Positions 1 to 11,276 are shown, counted from the stretch's first letter. The stretch: DNA of 64,000 bases from Coccinella septempunctata (GCF_907165205.1 NC_058192.1:18910001-18974000), one strand, 5' to 3'. Program-made: numbers and translations. Notes: generated by a model from the sequence alone, not told the origin.

Positions 1-1310
1 ACTATAGCAGTAGCGAGAATAACTGTAGAAGGTGATGAATTCACATTTGCAAGTACTTGAGCTGAGCTGGATGAAATGTCGGATGGAGATTCTAAGGAAC
101 GCGGTTTATTAGATAAATGGATCAACGAATGGTGCTTGCCATTGCATGAGCGACAAGAAGATTTAGAAGAGCAAGAAGAAATTGTATGGCCAGAATGAAG
201 GCAATTGAAACACCAGTTGCTTTGTTTAACTATTTCATATCTCTCTGAAGGAGATTTATTGAGAAACGAAGGACATTTGTAAATTGAGTGTTCCAACCTG
301 CAGAAATTACATGATATTTTGCTAGCATGAGTTGCGGAAACTTCAGTGCGAGAAAGAAATGTAGAACTCTTCTTATGAGTATGAGAAGCTTGTGGTTTAG
401 GTTGAGGATTCGGTTTTTGCGGAATGGAAAAACTGACTGATTCTAACGCTATACACTGATTTAGCAAAAAATGTTGCAAGGTTTTAAATGAAGGAATCTC
501 TGTGGAACATTGATTCAATTCAAAACGTTTTATCGTTGAAGAATCTAACTTCTGAATCATTATGTGAAAAAGTACGAAATCCCAATTATTCGTTGGAAGA
601 TTTAATAATTTTAGCGCTGATAAATTTTCTGAAAACACCTCGAGCAATCGTCTCAACCCATCAGCCGATTCACCCTGAAGTTTAGGTGTATTCACGATTT
701 CTTGCCAACACGAGTTAGCTAGAAGTCGAACATTTTGATATCGTTCAGTTAACGTCTTGAAAGCTGGCTCGTAATTTCGAGCGATCAAAGGAAAACCTTT
801 CACAATACTTAAAGGCTGCGTAGATAACGAACTAATAAGATATTGAAACTTTTCGATATCGGACAAACTAGAATTGTTGTGGATGAGGCTAGTAAACATG
901 TCGTAAAATGTAGGCCAACTTTTATAACTTCCATCAAAGGTTGGTAGCGAAATTTTTGGAAGTTTAACATTCGATGAATGAGCGGTCTGAACGTAAGAAG
1001 ATGACTGCAAAACCGGAAATAATCTATCATGAATTGTTCTTATAGTGAAATAATTGTCTTCGAAACTACTTCTTACTTGTTTTTCGATTTCGAAATCAGG
1101 ATTTTCAGTTGTCGCTAACATGGCAATGATCGACTTATGAATATCCTGAAATTCTTGATATATTTCATCTAAAGTGTCACAACGTAATTTAAATCTTGTA
1201 TATAAGCTTTGATCATCAACTGCAGATTGAGCTAAATTCAAAATTTCTTCAATGTTGTCAATATGCAGCTGACGTAGAGCTCTATTTTGCTTAAGTTTAG
1301 CCACACTCAT
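1..1310 (-). CDS. BEL/Pao gag-like protein, N-terminal 436 codons (partial at window edge)
   Basis: An uninterrupted minus-strand frame starts at the ATG at 1310-1308 (protein begins MSVAKLKQ) and is still open at base 1. The N-terminal ~110 residues are charged and helical. A DUF1759-like core follows (about residues 115-270) with the hallmark LPKISLPTFDGSYKSWPTF, then DMFTSLIHNN and FQYLISSL. Two Cys clusters lie near the C-terminal end of what is visible: CNFCRLEHSIYKCPSF (about residue 337), and a CFNCLHSGH knuckle followed by CRSCNGKHH (about 365-390). This order is standard for BEL/Pao gag, which packages element RNA into cytoplasmic particles. The frame probably continues into a DUF1758-type aspartic protease beyond the edge. 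No stop or frameshift was found by hand translation. The family call is firm; whether the element is active is unknown. Confidence 0.85.
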   Translation of the reverse strand, partial: MSVAKLKQNRALRQLHIDNIEEILNLAQSAVDDQSLYTRFKLRCDTLDEIYQEFQDIHKSIIAMLATTENPDFEIEKQVRSSFEDNYFTIRTIHDRLFPVLQSSSYVQTAHSSNVKLPKISLPTFDGSYKSWPTFYDMFTSLIHNNSSLSDIEKFQYLISSLSTQPLSIVKGFPLIARNYEPAFKTLTERYQNVRLLANSCWQEIVNTPKLQGESADGLRRLLEVFSENLSALKLLNLPTNNWDFVLFHIMIQKLDSSTIKRFELNQCSTEIPSFKTLQHFLLNQCIALESVSFSIPQKPNPQPKPQASHTHKKSSTFLSRTEVSATHASKISCNFCRLEHSIYKCPSFLNKSPSERYEIVKQSNWCFNCLHSGHTISSCSSKSSCRSCNGKHHSLIHLSNKPRSLESPSDISSSSAQVLANVNSSPSTVILATAI

Positions 1311-1585
1311 TTTGATATTAACAAGAGAGGCACTGTGCAAAAATCGTGAAGAAATACCAAAGAATCACTTTTAATATCAATCGATATTTTATTCTCAAAA
1401 TTGTGTTTCAACGCAAGAAAGAAAATTGAAACAGAAATAATGTATTTACTTTCAATTTTCGACGAAAAGAGCTGAAAGGAAAAATGAGTAAAATTATCAA
1501 GATTAATTATTTTTATCTTGCGGATTGAAAGAAAATAAATATGTGAACTCGAAGACTGAATTAGATTCAAAACATCGGTGGATGT

Positions 1586-1601
1586 TCTTATCTCATCACC
1601 A
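1586..1601 (-). other. Possible tRNA primer-binding site
   Basis: Two bases after the inferred LTR end, the minus strand reads TGGTGATGAGATAAG. A TGG immediately after an LTR is the usual start of a tRNA-complementary primer site. I could not assign the tRNA, so the call is tentative. Confidence 0.3.
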
Positions 1602-1603
1602 GA

Positions 1604-2034
1604 TGTTCCGTGCAACTGAATGCAATGAAAATACAAAATTATGAAATTTCTAAGGAATTTTGAAAGTTAAATGCTGAATCAACTACGAAAATCCGGCTAC
1701 GAAAAAGGACCAAAATGTTAAGAATTCGAAATGGACTGTATGAAAGAAATTTAATTGACTGAAAAAGAATATTCGAAAAGTGAAAAATGAAATAAAAAAG
1801 ATTCTGAAAAATTGAAACTTATTTCGAAAACGGTTCGGGTCTGTGAAAAGTACGTCACCTTACCTTGAAACTCTCCTTTTATTGGGGAAACTTCGAAAAT
1901 TCTTGTGTACACTTTCACTTGAGAAGACTTGGTGAGAAACATAACATCTTCAACAGACATATGCCCGAAAAGATCAATCCGCGCGTGACCGAATTCAGCA
2001 CTTGACTCAGCATATACAGGGTGGTGCAGTAACA
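1604..2034 (-). repeat. Candidate 5' LTR of the BEL/Pao element
   Basis: On the minus strand the segment begins TGTTACTGCACCACCCTG and ends GGAACA, fitting the TG...CA rule for LTRs, and is about 431 bp. It contains an AATAAA signal within CCAATAAAAGGAG, as expected for an LTR poly(A) site. The left edge is well placed because Tc1 coding sequence resumes directly beyond it. The partner LTR is outside the window, so the limits rest on motif and context, not on comparison. Confidence 0.55.
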
Positions 2035-2912
2035 GGTATGAATGTCCGAAGACCAGGACAGGGTAGACCACGGGTAACAACTGCCATTCAAGAACGTTAC
2101 TTGAGAGTTTCTTCGTTGAGACAACGGTTTGCAACCGCTCGCCTCCTTCAAATTCAGCTTGAGCAAACTCATGAGGTGCAAATTAGCACTCAGACAATAA
2201 GAAATCACCTCAGAGAATATGATTTAAGACCTCGTGTCGCGGCAAGAAGCCCAGCTCTTACCCCAGCCCATCGAAGGGCGCGTTTGGATTTTGCGAGAGA
2301 GCATATCCATTGGGAAGAGGCCGATTGGGAAAGAGTTCTCTTCACAGATGAGTCTAGATTCTGCCTCTACCATTGTGATCGACGTTTCCTTGTATACAGA
2401 CGTCCACATGAAAGATATGCTCAGTGCAATTTCCTGAATACTACTGGTTTCGGGGAAGGATCGATTATGGTATGGGGTGGAATATCTTTGACTGCTCGCA
2501 CAGACCTAGTGGTCATTGATAATGGAGCTATGAATGCTGATAAGTGTATAAGGAACATTCTTGAAGAGCATGTAGTGCCATTTGCCCCATACATTGGTGA
2601 AAATTTCATTTTTATGGACGATAATGCCAGACCCTATCGTGCGCGCATCGTTCAGGAGTACCTTGAAGAGTCTCTCGAATGGAATGGCCAGCAAGAAGTC
2701 CAGATCTCAATCCGATTGAGCAGGTTTGGGACAACCCCAATAGAAGGCTGAGAAGTTCAGAAAATCATCCAGCTACTCTTAATGACTTAGGAATCCACCT
2801 CGGAAAAATCTGGGAAGGATTAGATCAGAACATTTTAAGATCACTCATTTTGAGTATGAACCGTCGTTGCCGAGCTGTAATTAACGCAAGGGGTGGAAAT
2901 ACCAAGTATTAA
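2035..2912 (+). pseudogene. Tc1-like DD34E transposase, broken
   Basis: Coding resumes at the BEL border with NVRRPGQGRPRVTT, the linker between the paired-type HTH subdomains. A second HTH follows (RYLRVSSLRQRF) and then the DDE domain. Visible catalytic positions are D in FTDESRF (2347-2349), D in MDDNARPY (2621-2623) and E in DLNPIEQVWD (2718-2720). Near 2675-2690 a small deletion removes several bases, shifting the frame and shortening the D-E spacing; the correct frame continues MEWPARSPDLNPIE and runs to the stop at 2910-2912 after GGNTKY. It was therefore already dead or dying, besides losing its first ~100 codons to the BEL insertion. Tc1 transposases cut and paste at TA sites. Confidence 0.85.
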
Positions 2913-3126
2913 ATCACTTATCAGCATTTCAGTATTTTGAAAATTGTTCATTTCTCTTCTTTCACATAAGATTCGGTGAAATCCTGAATTTTTCTTCCAT
3001 TTAATGAGTCTTGTTTCGTTCAAAACCTTCCCGAGAGAACATAAAAAATAAGTTATAAACTCAATGTAGAGTTAACTTTCATTAAAATTGAGATTTTCAG
3101 AATGTGCGTTGATTTTTTGCGCAGTG
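2035..3126 (+). mobile_element. Tc1-like DNA transposon, 3' part, split by the BEL insertion
   Basis: The segment holds a Tc1 transposase from its DNA-binding region to its C terminus, a 3' UTR, and a terminal repeat ending GATTTTTTGCGCAGTG followed by TA. In reverse complement that end reads CACTGCGCAAAAAATC, a typical Tc1-type terminus. The 5' half of the element, including its other terminal repeat, should lie on the far side of the BEL element, outside the window. The element sits in an older TIR element, placed at a TA next to AGTCGTTTAG. Confidence 0.85.
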
Positions 3127-3128
3127 TA

Positions 3129-3453
3129 TAAGTCGTTTAGATTCAGATGAAACATTATATAAATTCTCTTACATTGAATATGTTCGCTACCGTCTGACGT
3201 ATTGATGGTTTTAGAATATCAGGGTATAACCATTCGAATGAGCGGACCTGAATTCTAAATAGCACTTTCTGAAACCCTGTCCCTTTTTTCAATCACTTTC
3301 GGAATTTTCGTAATAAAAATTGATATTAGTTGTGGCAACGGCGTTATGACATTAACGACATTTCATGACTGCTAACCTTACTCCGTTTTAGTTACAAAAA
3401 CTTGAGGAAATTATTTCATGGCCAACCGACTGCTGAAATAAATGTGAATGGAG
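3129..3453 (-). mobile_element. TIR element, copy 1 (end fragment; host of the Tc1 insertion)
   Basis: This stretch is close to identical, in reverse complement, to 47990-48310. It ends GTGAATGGAG followed by TA, the same terminus seen at both ends of the 1.2 kb copy. The Tc1 element is inserted in the part corresponding to the small intron of copy 2, about a dozen bases from its acceptor. The rest of this copy must lie left of the window. Confidence 0.75.
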
Positions 3454-3454
3454 T

Positions 3455-5465
3455 ACACTATTCTTGTTTTTCCACATAGTTTATAACCTCTTCATAGTAT
3501 TCCAATAATCGATTTGCTAAATATGTCATTTGGGTTGGAACGTTTCGGGTCTCTGACTTGGGGCGTTATTGCTCAATCTTCCCTGAAACTCCATCGACAT
3601 CAATCTGAGACTAGGGGGCAAGTCCTGTGAAGAGCAAGACCGTCATTCCATACGTGATGACAGATGCCTTCCGAGATTACGTTCTCGAAACAACCGTTCC
3701 AAAATGGTCCCATTCGAGATAACAATCGCATTTGCATCCCAAAACTCCGAGTTAACGTAAACAAAGCGATAAAAAGCCCGATCATCAACGGCGTCCTCCC
3801 GACGAAGTCATTCCCGAAAAGCGTCGATTCCTCCGACCCAAAAGCCGCCAATCAGTTCTTGTCACCTCGACATCTCCGGAATGCCGATAATGACCCATCC
3901 CCCAGACCGATCGCGCATTCCGCGCGTCTGTCGGGCAGGACGTGGGTGAAATTTCGGCGGCCCATGATCAATTTGAATAAATCGCGCAGATCCGGGCAGA
4001 TAGCAGCGATCGGCGCGTTAAAAAGTCCCAGATCGGCTCGATATATCCGAGGTCCCGCTGCGGAATGTGGTCGAATGGTGTGGTAACTGGGTTCGACACC
4101 GAAAAATATGGATGACCGGCCGCTGTGACGGACCTTTTTTGCGACCGGGAGGCGCCACGGTCGGCCTTCTGCATCGCCCGACATGACATCACTGTCTCGC
4201 GATTTTTTGTTTCCGAATCGGATGGATCGACGGGTCGTTAGATCGGATGCATTGATCGCATCGATTTACCTCCAATTTATAAGTTGGGGCTGTTCGCACA
4301 TTTCATTTATCAAGAGTGAAAAACCCCGAAAAGTTTCCAATTTTGATCTGAATATGAATAATAATAAGTATCAATTCAGATTCAGAACTAGCCAATTTGC
4401 CATCGTCAGGACAACTAAACGTTCTTCGTTTAGTAAAACTTGTTGATATTCATGTCGGCGGGTGGTATGTATCTGCCTTAATTCTTATTCATTGCCTTCC
4501 TGTTAAGGCGGGATCATTCTTCATTATATATAATAAGTTGTCTATAGTTTTCAGTGAAGACATTAAACGACACACGATTATGCTCGCTGTGTTGTATATG
4601 TATGTAAAGGGAGACAAAGAAGAGCAAAATCGGCCAACCGAGGCGTATCACAGAGAATGAAGACTGACATTTCAGGCAACTGGTCTAAACCAAAACGTAA
4701 ACTGCCTTTGGATAAAAGATGTATTCGAACCTTGGAGAAGGGTGTAATCAAGAGCATTCCGGTAATTGTTCTCTCCATTGAAACTCTAGTGACTAGTATC
4801 CAAATTAGTAGCCAAATGACCCTTCCAAAACCGAAATCACACTACAATTTGTCACATTTTTATTACAATTTATTTTACCCCAAGTTATTACACTTGCCAT
4901 ATGTTAGTTATGCCTATTTTTTGTAGGCTTTATCCTTAAACCACCCACGTGGAGCGTTAGAAGTAACTGTAATAGCAAAATGGAATTTGGACTAAAATTC
5001 ATTAGGTACATTACAGCTAACTCATCAATTAAAATCCTAATTTGGATCTTTCTAATCAAATATTCTGAAGTTGTGTATTGCCAGAGCTACCTACCATTAT
5101 GTATCATATGAACTAATGCTGAACGGTCGGTCACATCTCCCTGTAATATGCAATATGTGTGATGACCACTGATTCAGTTGAAGAAAAATGTGAAATTCTG
5201 ACAGGAACATCATTCGTTCTGGTGTATTCGAAAAACTACGTTTTTCAAAGTTGAATGTTTTATTACACCAGATCGCATGCTGCTGAAGTGTCACAACACC
5301 CTGTTTTTTGTAATATTTGTGATGAGCTGAAGAAAAACGTGAAATTTGGAACGGAAATTATTCGCATTCGACATGCTACGATCAAAGTTGAATACTGTTT
5401 GTTGATTTAATCAACTGATTTCTATTTTTTTTTCATTGAATAAACCGCTTGAACTTGTGATTTAT
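3455..5465. other. Non-coding stretch with a GC-richer block
   Basis: From about 3640 to 4260 the base composition is clearly richer in G+C than its surroundings, with many CG dinucleotides. Both strands have chance open frames there (for example 3664-4086 plus, 3852-4184 minus), but none resembles a known protein. It may be a conserved regulatory block. About 4360-4480 shares segments (GCCAATTTGCCATCGTCAGG; CCGCCGACATG-like in reverse) with 44600-44700 and 60375-60480, a dispersed repeat of unknown type. Nothing else is recognised. Confidence 0.4.
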
Positions 5466-5573
5466 ACAGGATGAGTCTTTGACTCGTCGAACATTTTAAC
5501 AGTAGATTCTTGAGGTCAAAAGAGACACTTATTTCCTATACCATTTTTTTCCGATGCCCTGATAAAAAGCTTC
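5466..5573 (+). repeat. Family A end fragment
   Basis: It begins ACAGGATGAGTCTTTGACTC and continues with the family A end sequence (CAGTAGATTCTTGAGGTCAAAAG and CCATTTTTTTCCGAT, seen again at 7.2, 30.4 and 52.3 kb). Only one terminus is present, directly before a LINE tail. Confidence 0.65.
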
Positions 5574-5589
5574 AGGCCTTAGAGTCAAT

Positions 5590-6353
5590 ATTGAAAAAAC
5601 CAAAAAGTCCGCCAGAAAGCCTTCAAACAGATATCAGCCTGGAGGATGAAACTCTAGAATAGGTCGAGCAGGGAAGCTTCATAAATACTAGGGCTAACCT
5701 GAACCCGGAAATACACAACCGTATCAATTCGGCATCACGGGCATTCTGGAAGATAAAGACGGAATCGAAAGCTGGACGCCCTACAGGCGACATATCAAAC
5801 AGCTTGAACAAACGCAACAATGTCATCTGAGATAAATAACGCACATCAGATGGTTCCACAAAGTTTCAAATGCAGAAGTCTCGCAGCGCGCGAGTTGTAC
5901 AACAATTGAGTCTCAAGTAACGAGGGCCCGACTCAGAGGATTCACATTCACATTCTGAGGATGCAAGACACAAGACTCCCCAATAAAGCTCTGTATGGCG
6001 AATTCACAGAGAAACCTCGGAAACCAGGTGGCCAGTATATGAGGATATAGTGCATCAATCCCTAAAATCAGTTAATGCCAATCATAACTGGGAACAACTA
6101 GCGTTAGACAGATGACAGTGGAGGTCTTTGGTCCACAGAAAAATACAGCGGCGGCCAGATCTGGTTGGTGACTATCCATGCCTGGAGTGTGGAAGGATTT
6201 GTAGGTCACGGTTGGGTATTTTCAGTCACATGGGGGCACACAGTCGTAAGTAGCCCTGAAAAATCAGTTTGATCGTACTGATAGTTTTGTTTTTGAGTCT
6301 TTTTGTAGATTTATTCTCGGTAACGGAATACAGCAATGATGATGATGATGATG
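5590..6353 (+). pseudogene. RTE-like LINE, decayed 3' end of ORF2 with (GAT)n tail
   Basis: Forward translation in shifting frames gives the usual tail of RTE-type LINE ORF2: NPEIHNRINSASRAFWKIK, then RLPNKALYGEF, NWEQLALDR, QWRSLVH and a Cys/His motif CLECGRICRSRLGIFSHMGAHS. Internal deletions and several stops show it is dead. The sequence ends in ATGATGATGATGATGATGA (about 6334-6353), the short repeat tail typical of this group. Such LINEs insert by target-primed reverse transcription and are commonly 5' truncated. Confidence 0.7.
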
Positions 6354-7196
6354 AACGTTTCCAAAGCAATTATCGATAAGTCACGTCTAAAAATTCATCT
6401 CGAATGAAATGTAGAAGTTTTTGAAATTCCAAAACGAACCAAACCTCTTCCGGGCATCTTTTTCATTATGATATGAAAACTTTTCCTCCCACCCCCATAT
6501 TACTCCCGTCCCATATTCATAACAGAAGCGAATGCCGGTAATTGTCGAAGTTGTAAGTATAGCTGCGACTTTCTGGGAAATCATTAGCGTCTGCCTTATA
6601 TTTCCTCCTATATCAGTTTTTCACGTTACAAGTCGTGAAGCAGCACAAAGTTCTAACGGCCGTGAGCTCGTTACAGCTTCTCGTTCTGGAAAATGGGGCC
6701 AAAGCGTCTCGGCGCTTTTTTCAGTCGTCCGCGCGTTATTGAAATATATCTCGTACGAGCACCCGTTTTAGACGGTGTTTTTTTTAATGTTCGGATCGAC
6801 GTAAGTTAATGAAGCAATTGGGTTTCCGGAATTCTGGGGTAAGTCGAGAGCAGAGATGTGCCAGTGGAAAATATTAGGAGGGGAGTGGTAGTTTTGGCTC
6901 GGGAGATTGCCCTTTATGGGAGCTATGCATGTTCATTCTACGTTTGCAATTTTCACACAGAGTGTTTGTTACAGGATGTAATTTGAGCTCATGTGGAAAG
7001 CGAGGTTATTAGACTGAAAATAAGGGGGAATGGATTTACAGGCAGAGGTTTAAACATTTTAATTCCTAATGTCTGCAGGAAAATAAGTGAAAATTTTGAA
7101 GACAGTTCCTATGATTATTCTGCCGTCCAGAACATTAGACTAAAAGTCGTTTTATACAAAATTCGCTCATCAAAACATGATACACATAACATACAT
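6354..7196. other. Unassigned spacer
   Basis: AT-rich sequence with a slightly GC-richer patch near 6640-6730. Short open frames (6532-6771, 6993-7214) match nothing I know. No repeat boundaries are seen until family A begins at 7197. Confidence 0.3.
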
Positions 7197-7877
7197 ACAC
7201 GAGTCTTTGACTAGTACAAATATTTTAACAGTAGATTCTTGCGGCCAAAAGAAACACTTTTTTCGCTAACCATTTTTTTCGATTCGGCTCTAATAAAAAA
7301 ATAGCCATTTTAAGTTCTCATAATGAGCTGTGCCAACCCTGGAAAAAAATTACCTTCAGAACAAAAACCTAAATCTATGACACTACACACCTGTGGATTT
7401 TTTAGACAGAGTGGTATTCAGCCAAAGTACCCAATTTTGAAATTTCATAGGTACCTACTTTTTCATTTTTGAACATAAGATTTCTCGAACACAGTGCGTT
7501 GTACGAGAAAATATGAGGAATACATACTTCTATTTTACAAAACGTCCAAATATTTATTTGAAAGTGTCCAACTCAGTTTCAAGAGTTGGGTTCTTTGGTA
7601 TTTTTATGGTACGTTATGGTCATAATGAGAAAACTGGGAGGCGTGGGTGGTAGATATCTTGTGTTCGAAAAAGATTCATCAAATCAATGAAAAACAATAT
7701 TCCAAAATTCATTTTATTCGATAAAACCGTTTGTGAGATAGAACTATCTAAACATTTCTTTATGGTGTTTCAACAGCCTGTATCTTTTACACCGAGCTGA
7801 TTCGGAAAAAATGGTAAGAAATAAAAGTGTTCCTTTTAACCTCCAGAATATAATGTTGAGTCAAAACTGGCCCTGAT
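7197..7877 (+). mobile_element. Family A non-autonomous element, longest copy
   Basis: The left end has GAGTCTTTGACTAGTACAAAT then CAGTAGATTCTTGCGG and the CATTTTTTTCGATTCGGC block. The right end has the same blocks inverted: GATTCGGAAAAAATGGTAAG, CCTCCAGAATATAATGTTGAGTC and GGCCCTG. Inverted ends of about 110 bp enclose about 450 bp of non-coding DNA, shared in part with copies at 30.4, 34.6 and 52.4 kb. No transposase is present, so it would need to be moved in trans. The superfamily is not assigned. Confidence 0.65.
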
Positions 7878-8508
7878 ATACAGGGTGTAAATGAAAAGAT
7901 AATTGTAAAAAAGGGTGATTCCTTGTCAAAAAACACTTATTCCATTTGGGCAGCCCCATAAAGATGTCATCTCAAGAGCAAGTAGAAAACTGATAGAAAT
8001 GTAATTGCGCAGACATTCTGTAGGAGCAAGAAGTCAATCAGAAAAAAATTTGGTGTTGTTCCCCTATATGTGCGAGGAGTAGACATAGTAACTCCTAAAA
8101 TTTGTTTCACAAGAAACTCTTTTCTATATTCATAAAATACCATTAAAAAATTAGTTTTTAATAGATTAATTCATTTTTAACGAATTAGGTTTCTTGTAAT
8201 TGCTTGCTAGAAGTAACGGTTTTCCAGAAAAAAATATCAATAGGTACCTACGTAGCGATAGTTGTATAGGCTGGAATTTTTTGATTACCCTCTCGCTTCA
8301 ATACAATGTCTGTTTGATTTCCTTGCTTTCAGTTTTCTAGTTTCTAAGAAGAAAATTAAAGGTTTCTTTTCAGATGCCATCTTTAGGTGCTCACAAACAA
8401 ATTATATGAAAGATCCACACTATTTTCATCCTTTATATTTTTTTGGACATATTTATTCATATGTATTTTGAAATGAAATAAACTTTTTTTTTGTATTTGC
8501 TTGCTATA
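7878..8508. other. Spacer with an isolated ACAGGGTG terminus
   Basis: TATACAGGGTGTAAATG starts at about 7878, directly after family A, and looks like the terminus of another small element whose other end I could not find. The remainder to 8508 is AT-rich and unassigned. Confidence 0.3.
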
Positions 8509-9300
8509 AAGAGTGGGCCATTTAAAACGGAACAGCAGCTCTGTAGATCGGCAGAACCGAATTATATGATTATATTTGATTGCAAGGGACAACTTCTAAG
8601 ATTGAAAACCGTATCACTTCAACCCTCAGTGATACATCCCCAAACCCTTTTTTCTGATTAGGAAAGATGGGGTAAGTGATATCTCATTTTTGAGGCCTTT
8701 CTATTCTGAATTCAGCATAAGTATTTTAATATTTTTCATTCAATTCATTTTGTTCTTGAGATACCTACCTATTCAAATTTAAATTTTGTACAGAATTAAT
8801 CATGTCGTTAAACATGCTGTGTGAATCAATAAAATTGCCACAATTTTTATCTACGATTTCGATTATAATCGTTAACTGCCATACACCAGACATCAAAATA
8901 TTTTTGATGTTGTTTCTTTTATTAACAATTGAGGTAATAATGATTTAGTCATTGGCAAGAAGAATTGGAATAATTTCTTTATATTTCAACAATAACTTGT
9001 GCGGGAACCGTGCACCATATTTATCATCGAAATTGCAGAAAAAATTAGTGAAAATTCGATTGCTTGAAGGGAAAACCCTCGGGAAAACCACACTGTTTAA
9101 AATTTGAATGTGAATATTTCAAAAACGAATAAATTGAATGAAAAAAAAAATAAAATGCTGAACTCAGACTAAAAAGGCCTTTCAAACTAGGTATCACTTA
9201 CCCCATCTTCTCTATTCAAATTATGGGGGTTGGGCGTTTTTGTTTAATTCGGTTCTGCCAACATACAGGGCCGAGGTCTGGTTTTTAATGGCCCAATCTG
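8509..9300. mobile_element. Family F long-TIR element, copy 1 (~790 bp)
   Basis: The left end reads GAGTGGGCCATTTAAAAC, then GGCAGAACCGAATTA. The right end in reverse complement reads CAGATTGGGCCATTAAAAAC, then GGCAGAACCGAATTA. Further in, the arms share GATGGGGTAAGTGATA followed by AGGCCTTT and TTCAGCAT. TA flanks both ends. The centre is AT-rich and non-coding. The shorter copy at 56930-57416 has the same ends. Confidence 0.7.
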
Positions 9301-9302
9301 TA

Positions 9303-10396
9303 TTTTAATACTGACATAAAAATAATAAAGGTAAAATTATTAACTTCGATTGATTCCTCCTACTCTCTCAGTAATAATAGTTCCATTCGCACAAGGAAGG
9401 AACGAAAAGGGTTGTAAAGTAGGCAGAGAATCGACGAGAACTAGTCAGGGCGAAACGTGGCACTATTTATGAAATCAGCGTTTTATTCTCGTCGTGTTAA
9501 TGCGAAGAGTTCGGAGGGGACACACCGGGTTTGCATATTAATTCCAGCATTATCCCGGAAAGTTCCCCTCAACTTCGGAGTCCGGAAAGTTGGGATGGCT
9601 CCGCCGGAAGAATGAGCTCCCTCCCGGATGACACTCGAAAGAGAGGTTAGGATTCGAGCCTGCTTCGCTTCTTCGCAGATGAGAGTACTGGAGTTTCCAT
9701 TGCGGCAGACGACGTGCAAACGATTTTCCGACTCGAAACAAATAGGAGGGTGAATAATCGGACCTTTAAGTGAAGACTGTTGCGAAATAAATTGAGAGGG
9801 AACAGATGGTAACATGGATAACTAAGAGGTCAACTCCCATAACTGTCGGGGTTAACGGCATCAGTGCTTCACGATGCTACTTATGTAGCTCTAGGGTTGC
9901 TAACGCCTTTTATTCTGCACTATATTCACGTTGCATCTAAAGCATCGTTTCTGTAGTGTGGTAGAAAAAAATTTATCAACGTGAATTTCTTTTTATTAGA
10001 TGAGTACCACCTTCCTGTTCCTACCTTCTGGTACTTCTAGACTAGATGGGAAAAAATGTTGAAAGTAGTTCTGGGCACGATTTTCGTGAAAAATCCATTA
10101 GTGGAAACGGTGTCACGGTATCTTCATTTGTCTTGAAGGTATAACCAAATATTGATATTTTGTCGATTTCGAATATGTGCCATAACTTTTTTTCTTTTCG
10201 AAAATATCTAAAAACGATAAAACTGTCTACAGGCAATTTTTCACTGGGAATACGCACTATATTCAACTTTTTTTATTTCTTGTACTAAGGGTGGAAAAAA
10301 ACTTCCCCGTATCTCCGTATACTTTATTTTAAATACGAATGGTGAATCTTTTTTTCATCTCGTGTTATACAAAAAAATAGCTTTTCAAAAATAAAT
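9303..10396. other. Spacer with GC-richer block at 9420-9800
   Basis: The block at about 9420-9800 is richer in G+C and has overlapping chance frames on the minus strand (9483-9815 and 9550-9741), with no protein similarity recognised. The rest, to the family B start at 10397, is plain AT-rich DNA. Confidence 0.3.
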
Positions 10397-11276
10397 ACAG
10401 GGTGTATTCAAAGGTGAGGTTTTTTTCAACAGAAGGTGAACTGGTCGAAACGAAGCGTTTCACCAAAAAGCATCTATACAAAACTTTCAAAATGACAATT
10501 TTGAAAAAAAATTTGAAAATGATTACTCAAATAGACCCTAATGCGACCATAGACCGTTTCTTAGCTGAATTATCCCAAAGCAGTGGGAAAAAACTTATGT
10601 CCTAATTCGACCATGTGGTTTTGTTTAGGATATTGGCTCATTAGATATTTACGTGGTGACGAAAATGGAAACTTGGGATTGCCTAATTGTTCTCAATATT
10701 TTTAATTACTTACAAGATTTTTGGAAATGACTCATTTCGATACCAACTGACAGAAGAGACTTAGGACACAAGTGTAAAAAATAGAATAATACTTCAAAAT
10801 CTCACCAATAAAATTCGTCTAAATTATTCACCAATTTTTTCACAATGGGCATCACAATCTTCTTAATCGAACATTCCAACAATCTTCGTAAAAATGGGAT
10901 GAAATAGGGAAACATCACAGCACCTTTTCAACATAACTAACATAAGCACATTCAAGAAACTGCCTCGATTTTATACATATTTTTTTCACCCTAAATTGCA
11001 CGATACGACAATTATGATTATCTCAGAAGTGACCTGATGCATCTAATGCGATGAACTTGGTACTGAACCTTACATTGTCCAGCCATATGTTTATGTTTTG
11101 TTTCGTTTTTGAGGTGCTGGAGTCACCTTCCACTTTGAAATTCAATGAAATTTTGTCGAACTTGTATCTCAGCCATCTTGGATTTTTTATGTAGACAATT
11201 TTTGGTTAAACGACTTATTTTGTTCTACATTCTGTGAAAAAAAGCCTCACCTTTGAAAACAGCCCTTATATGTCGA
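10397..11276 (+). mobile_element. Family B long-TIR element, full copy (~880 bp)
   Basis: It begins ACAGGGTGTATTCAAAGGTGAGG and ends with the same block inverted (CCTCACCTTTGAAAACAGCCCT). Inside the ends, both arms carry CAGAAGG/ACATTCTGTG-type blocks. Truncated copies lie at 18326-19011 (inverted) and 21823-22590. The interior is non-coding; the frame at 10402-10605 only reads through the terminal repeat. Confidence 0.75.

Larger units (their letters stand above)
1..2034 (-). mobile_element. BEL/Pao-type LTR retrotransposon, 5' part (runs off left edge)
   Basis: Read on the minus strand the order is a candidate 5' LTR (2034 to 1604), a short leader, then a gag reading frame open from 1310 to the window edge. 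The gag has the DUF1759-type core and zinc knuckles typical of BEL/Pao. The protease, polymerase and 3' LTR must lie left of the window. The LTR start interrupts a Tc1-like transposase reading frame at 2034/2035, so this is a later insertion into that element. The open gag suggests a fairly young copy, although intactness beyond position 1 cannot be seen. Confidence 0.8.

Noticed and set aside
1307..2208. Minus-strand frames of 97-127 codons upstream of gag
   Set aside because: They fall in the inferred BEL leader and LTR and show no protein pattern.
3664..4184. Overlapping 110-140 codon frames on both strands suggesting a gene
   Set aside because: The block is GC-rich, so stops are rare in every frame. 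Neither protein has a recognisable domain, and both strands are open equally.
9483..9815. 110-codon minus-strand frame
   Set aside because: It lies in a GC-richer block with two overlapping frames on the same strand and has no protein similarity.
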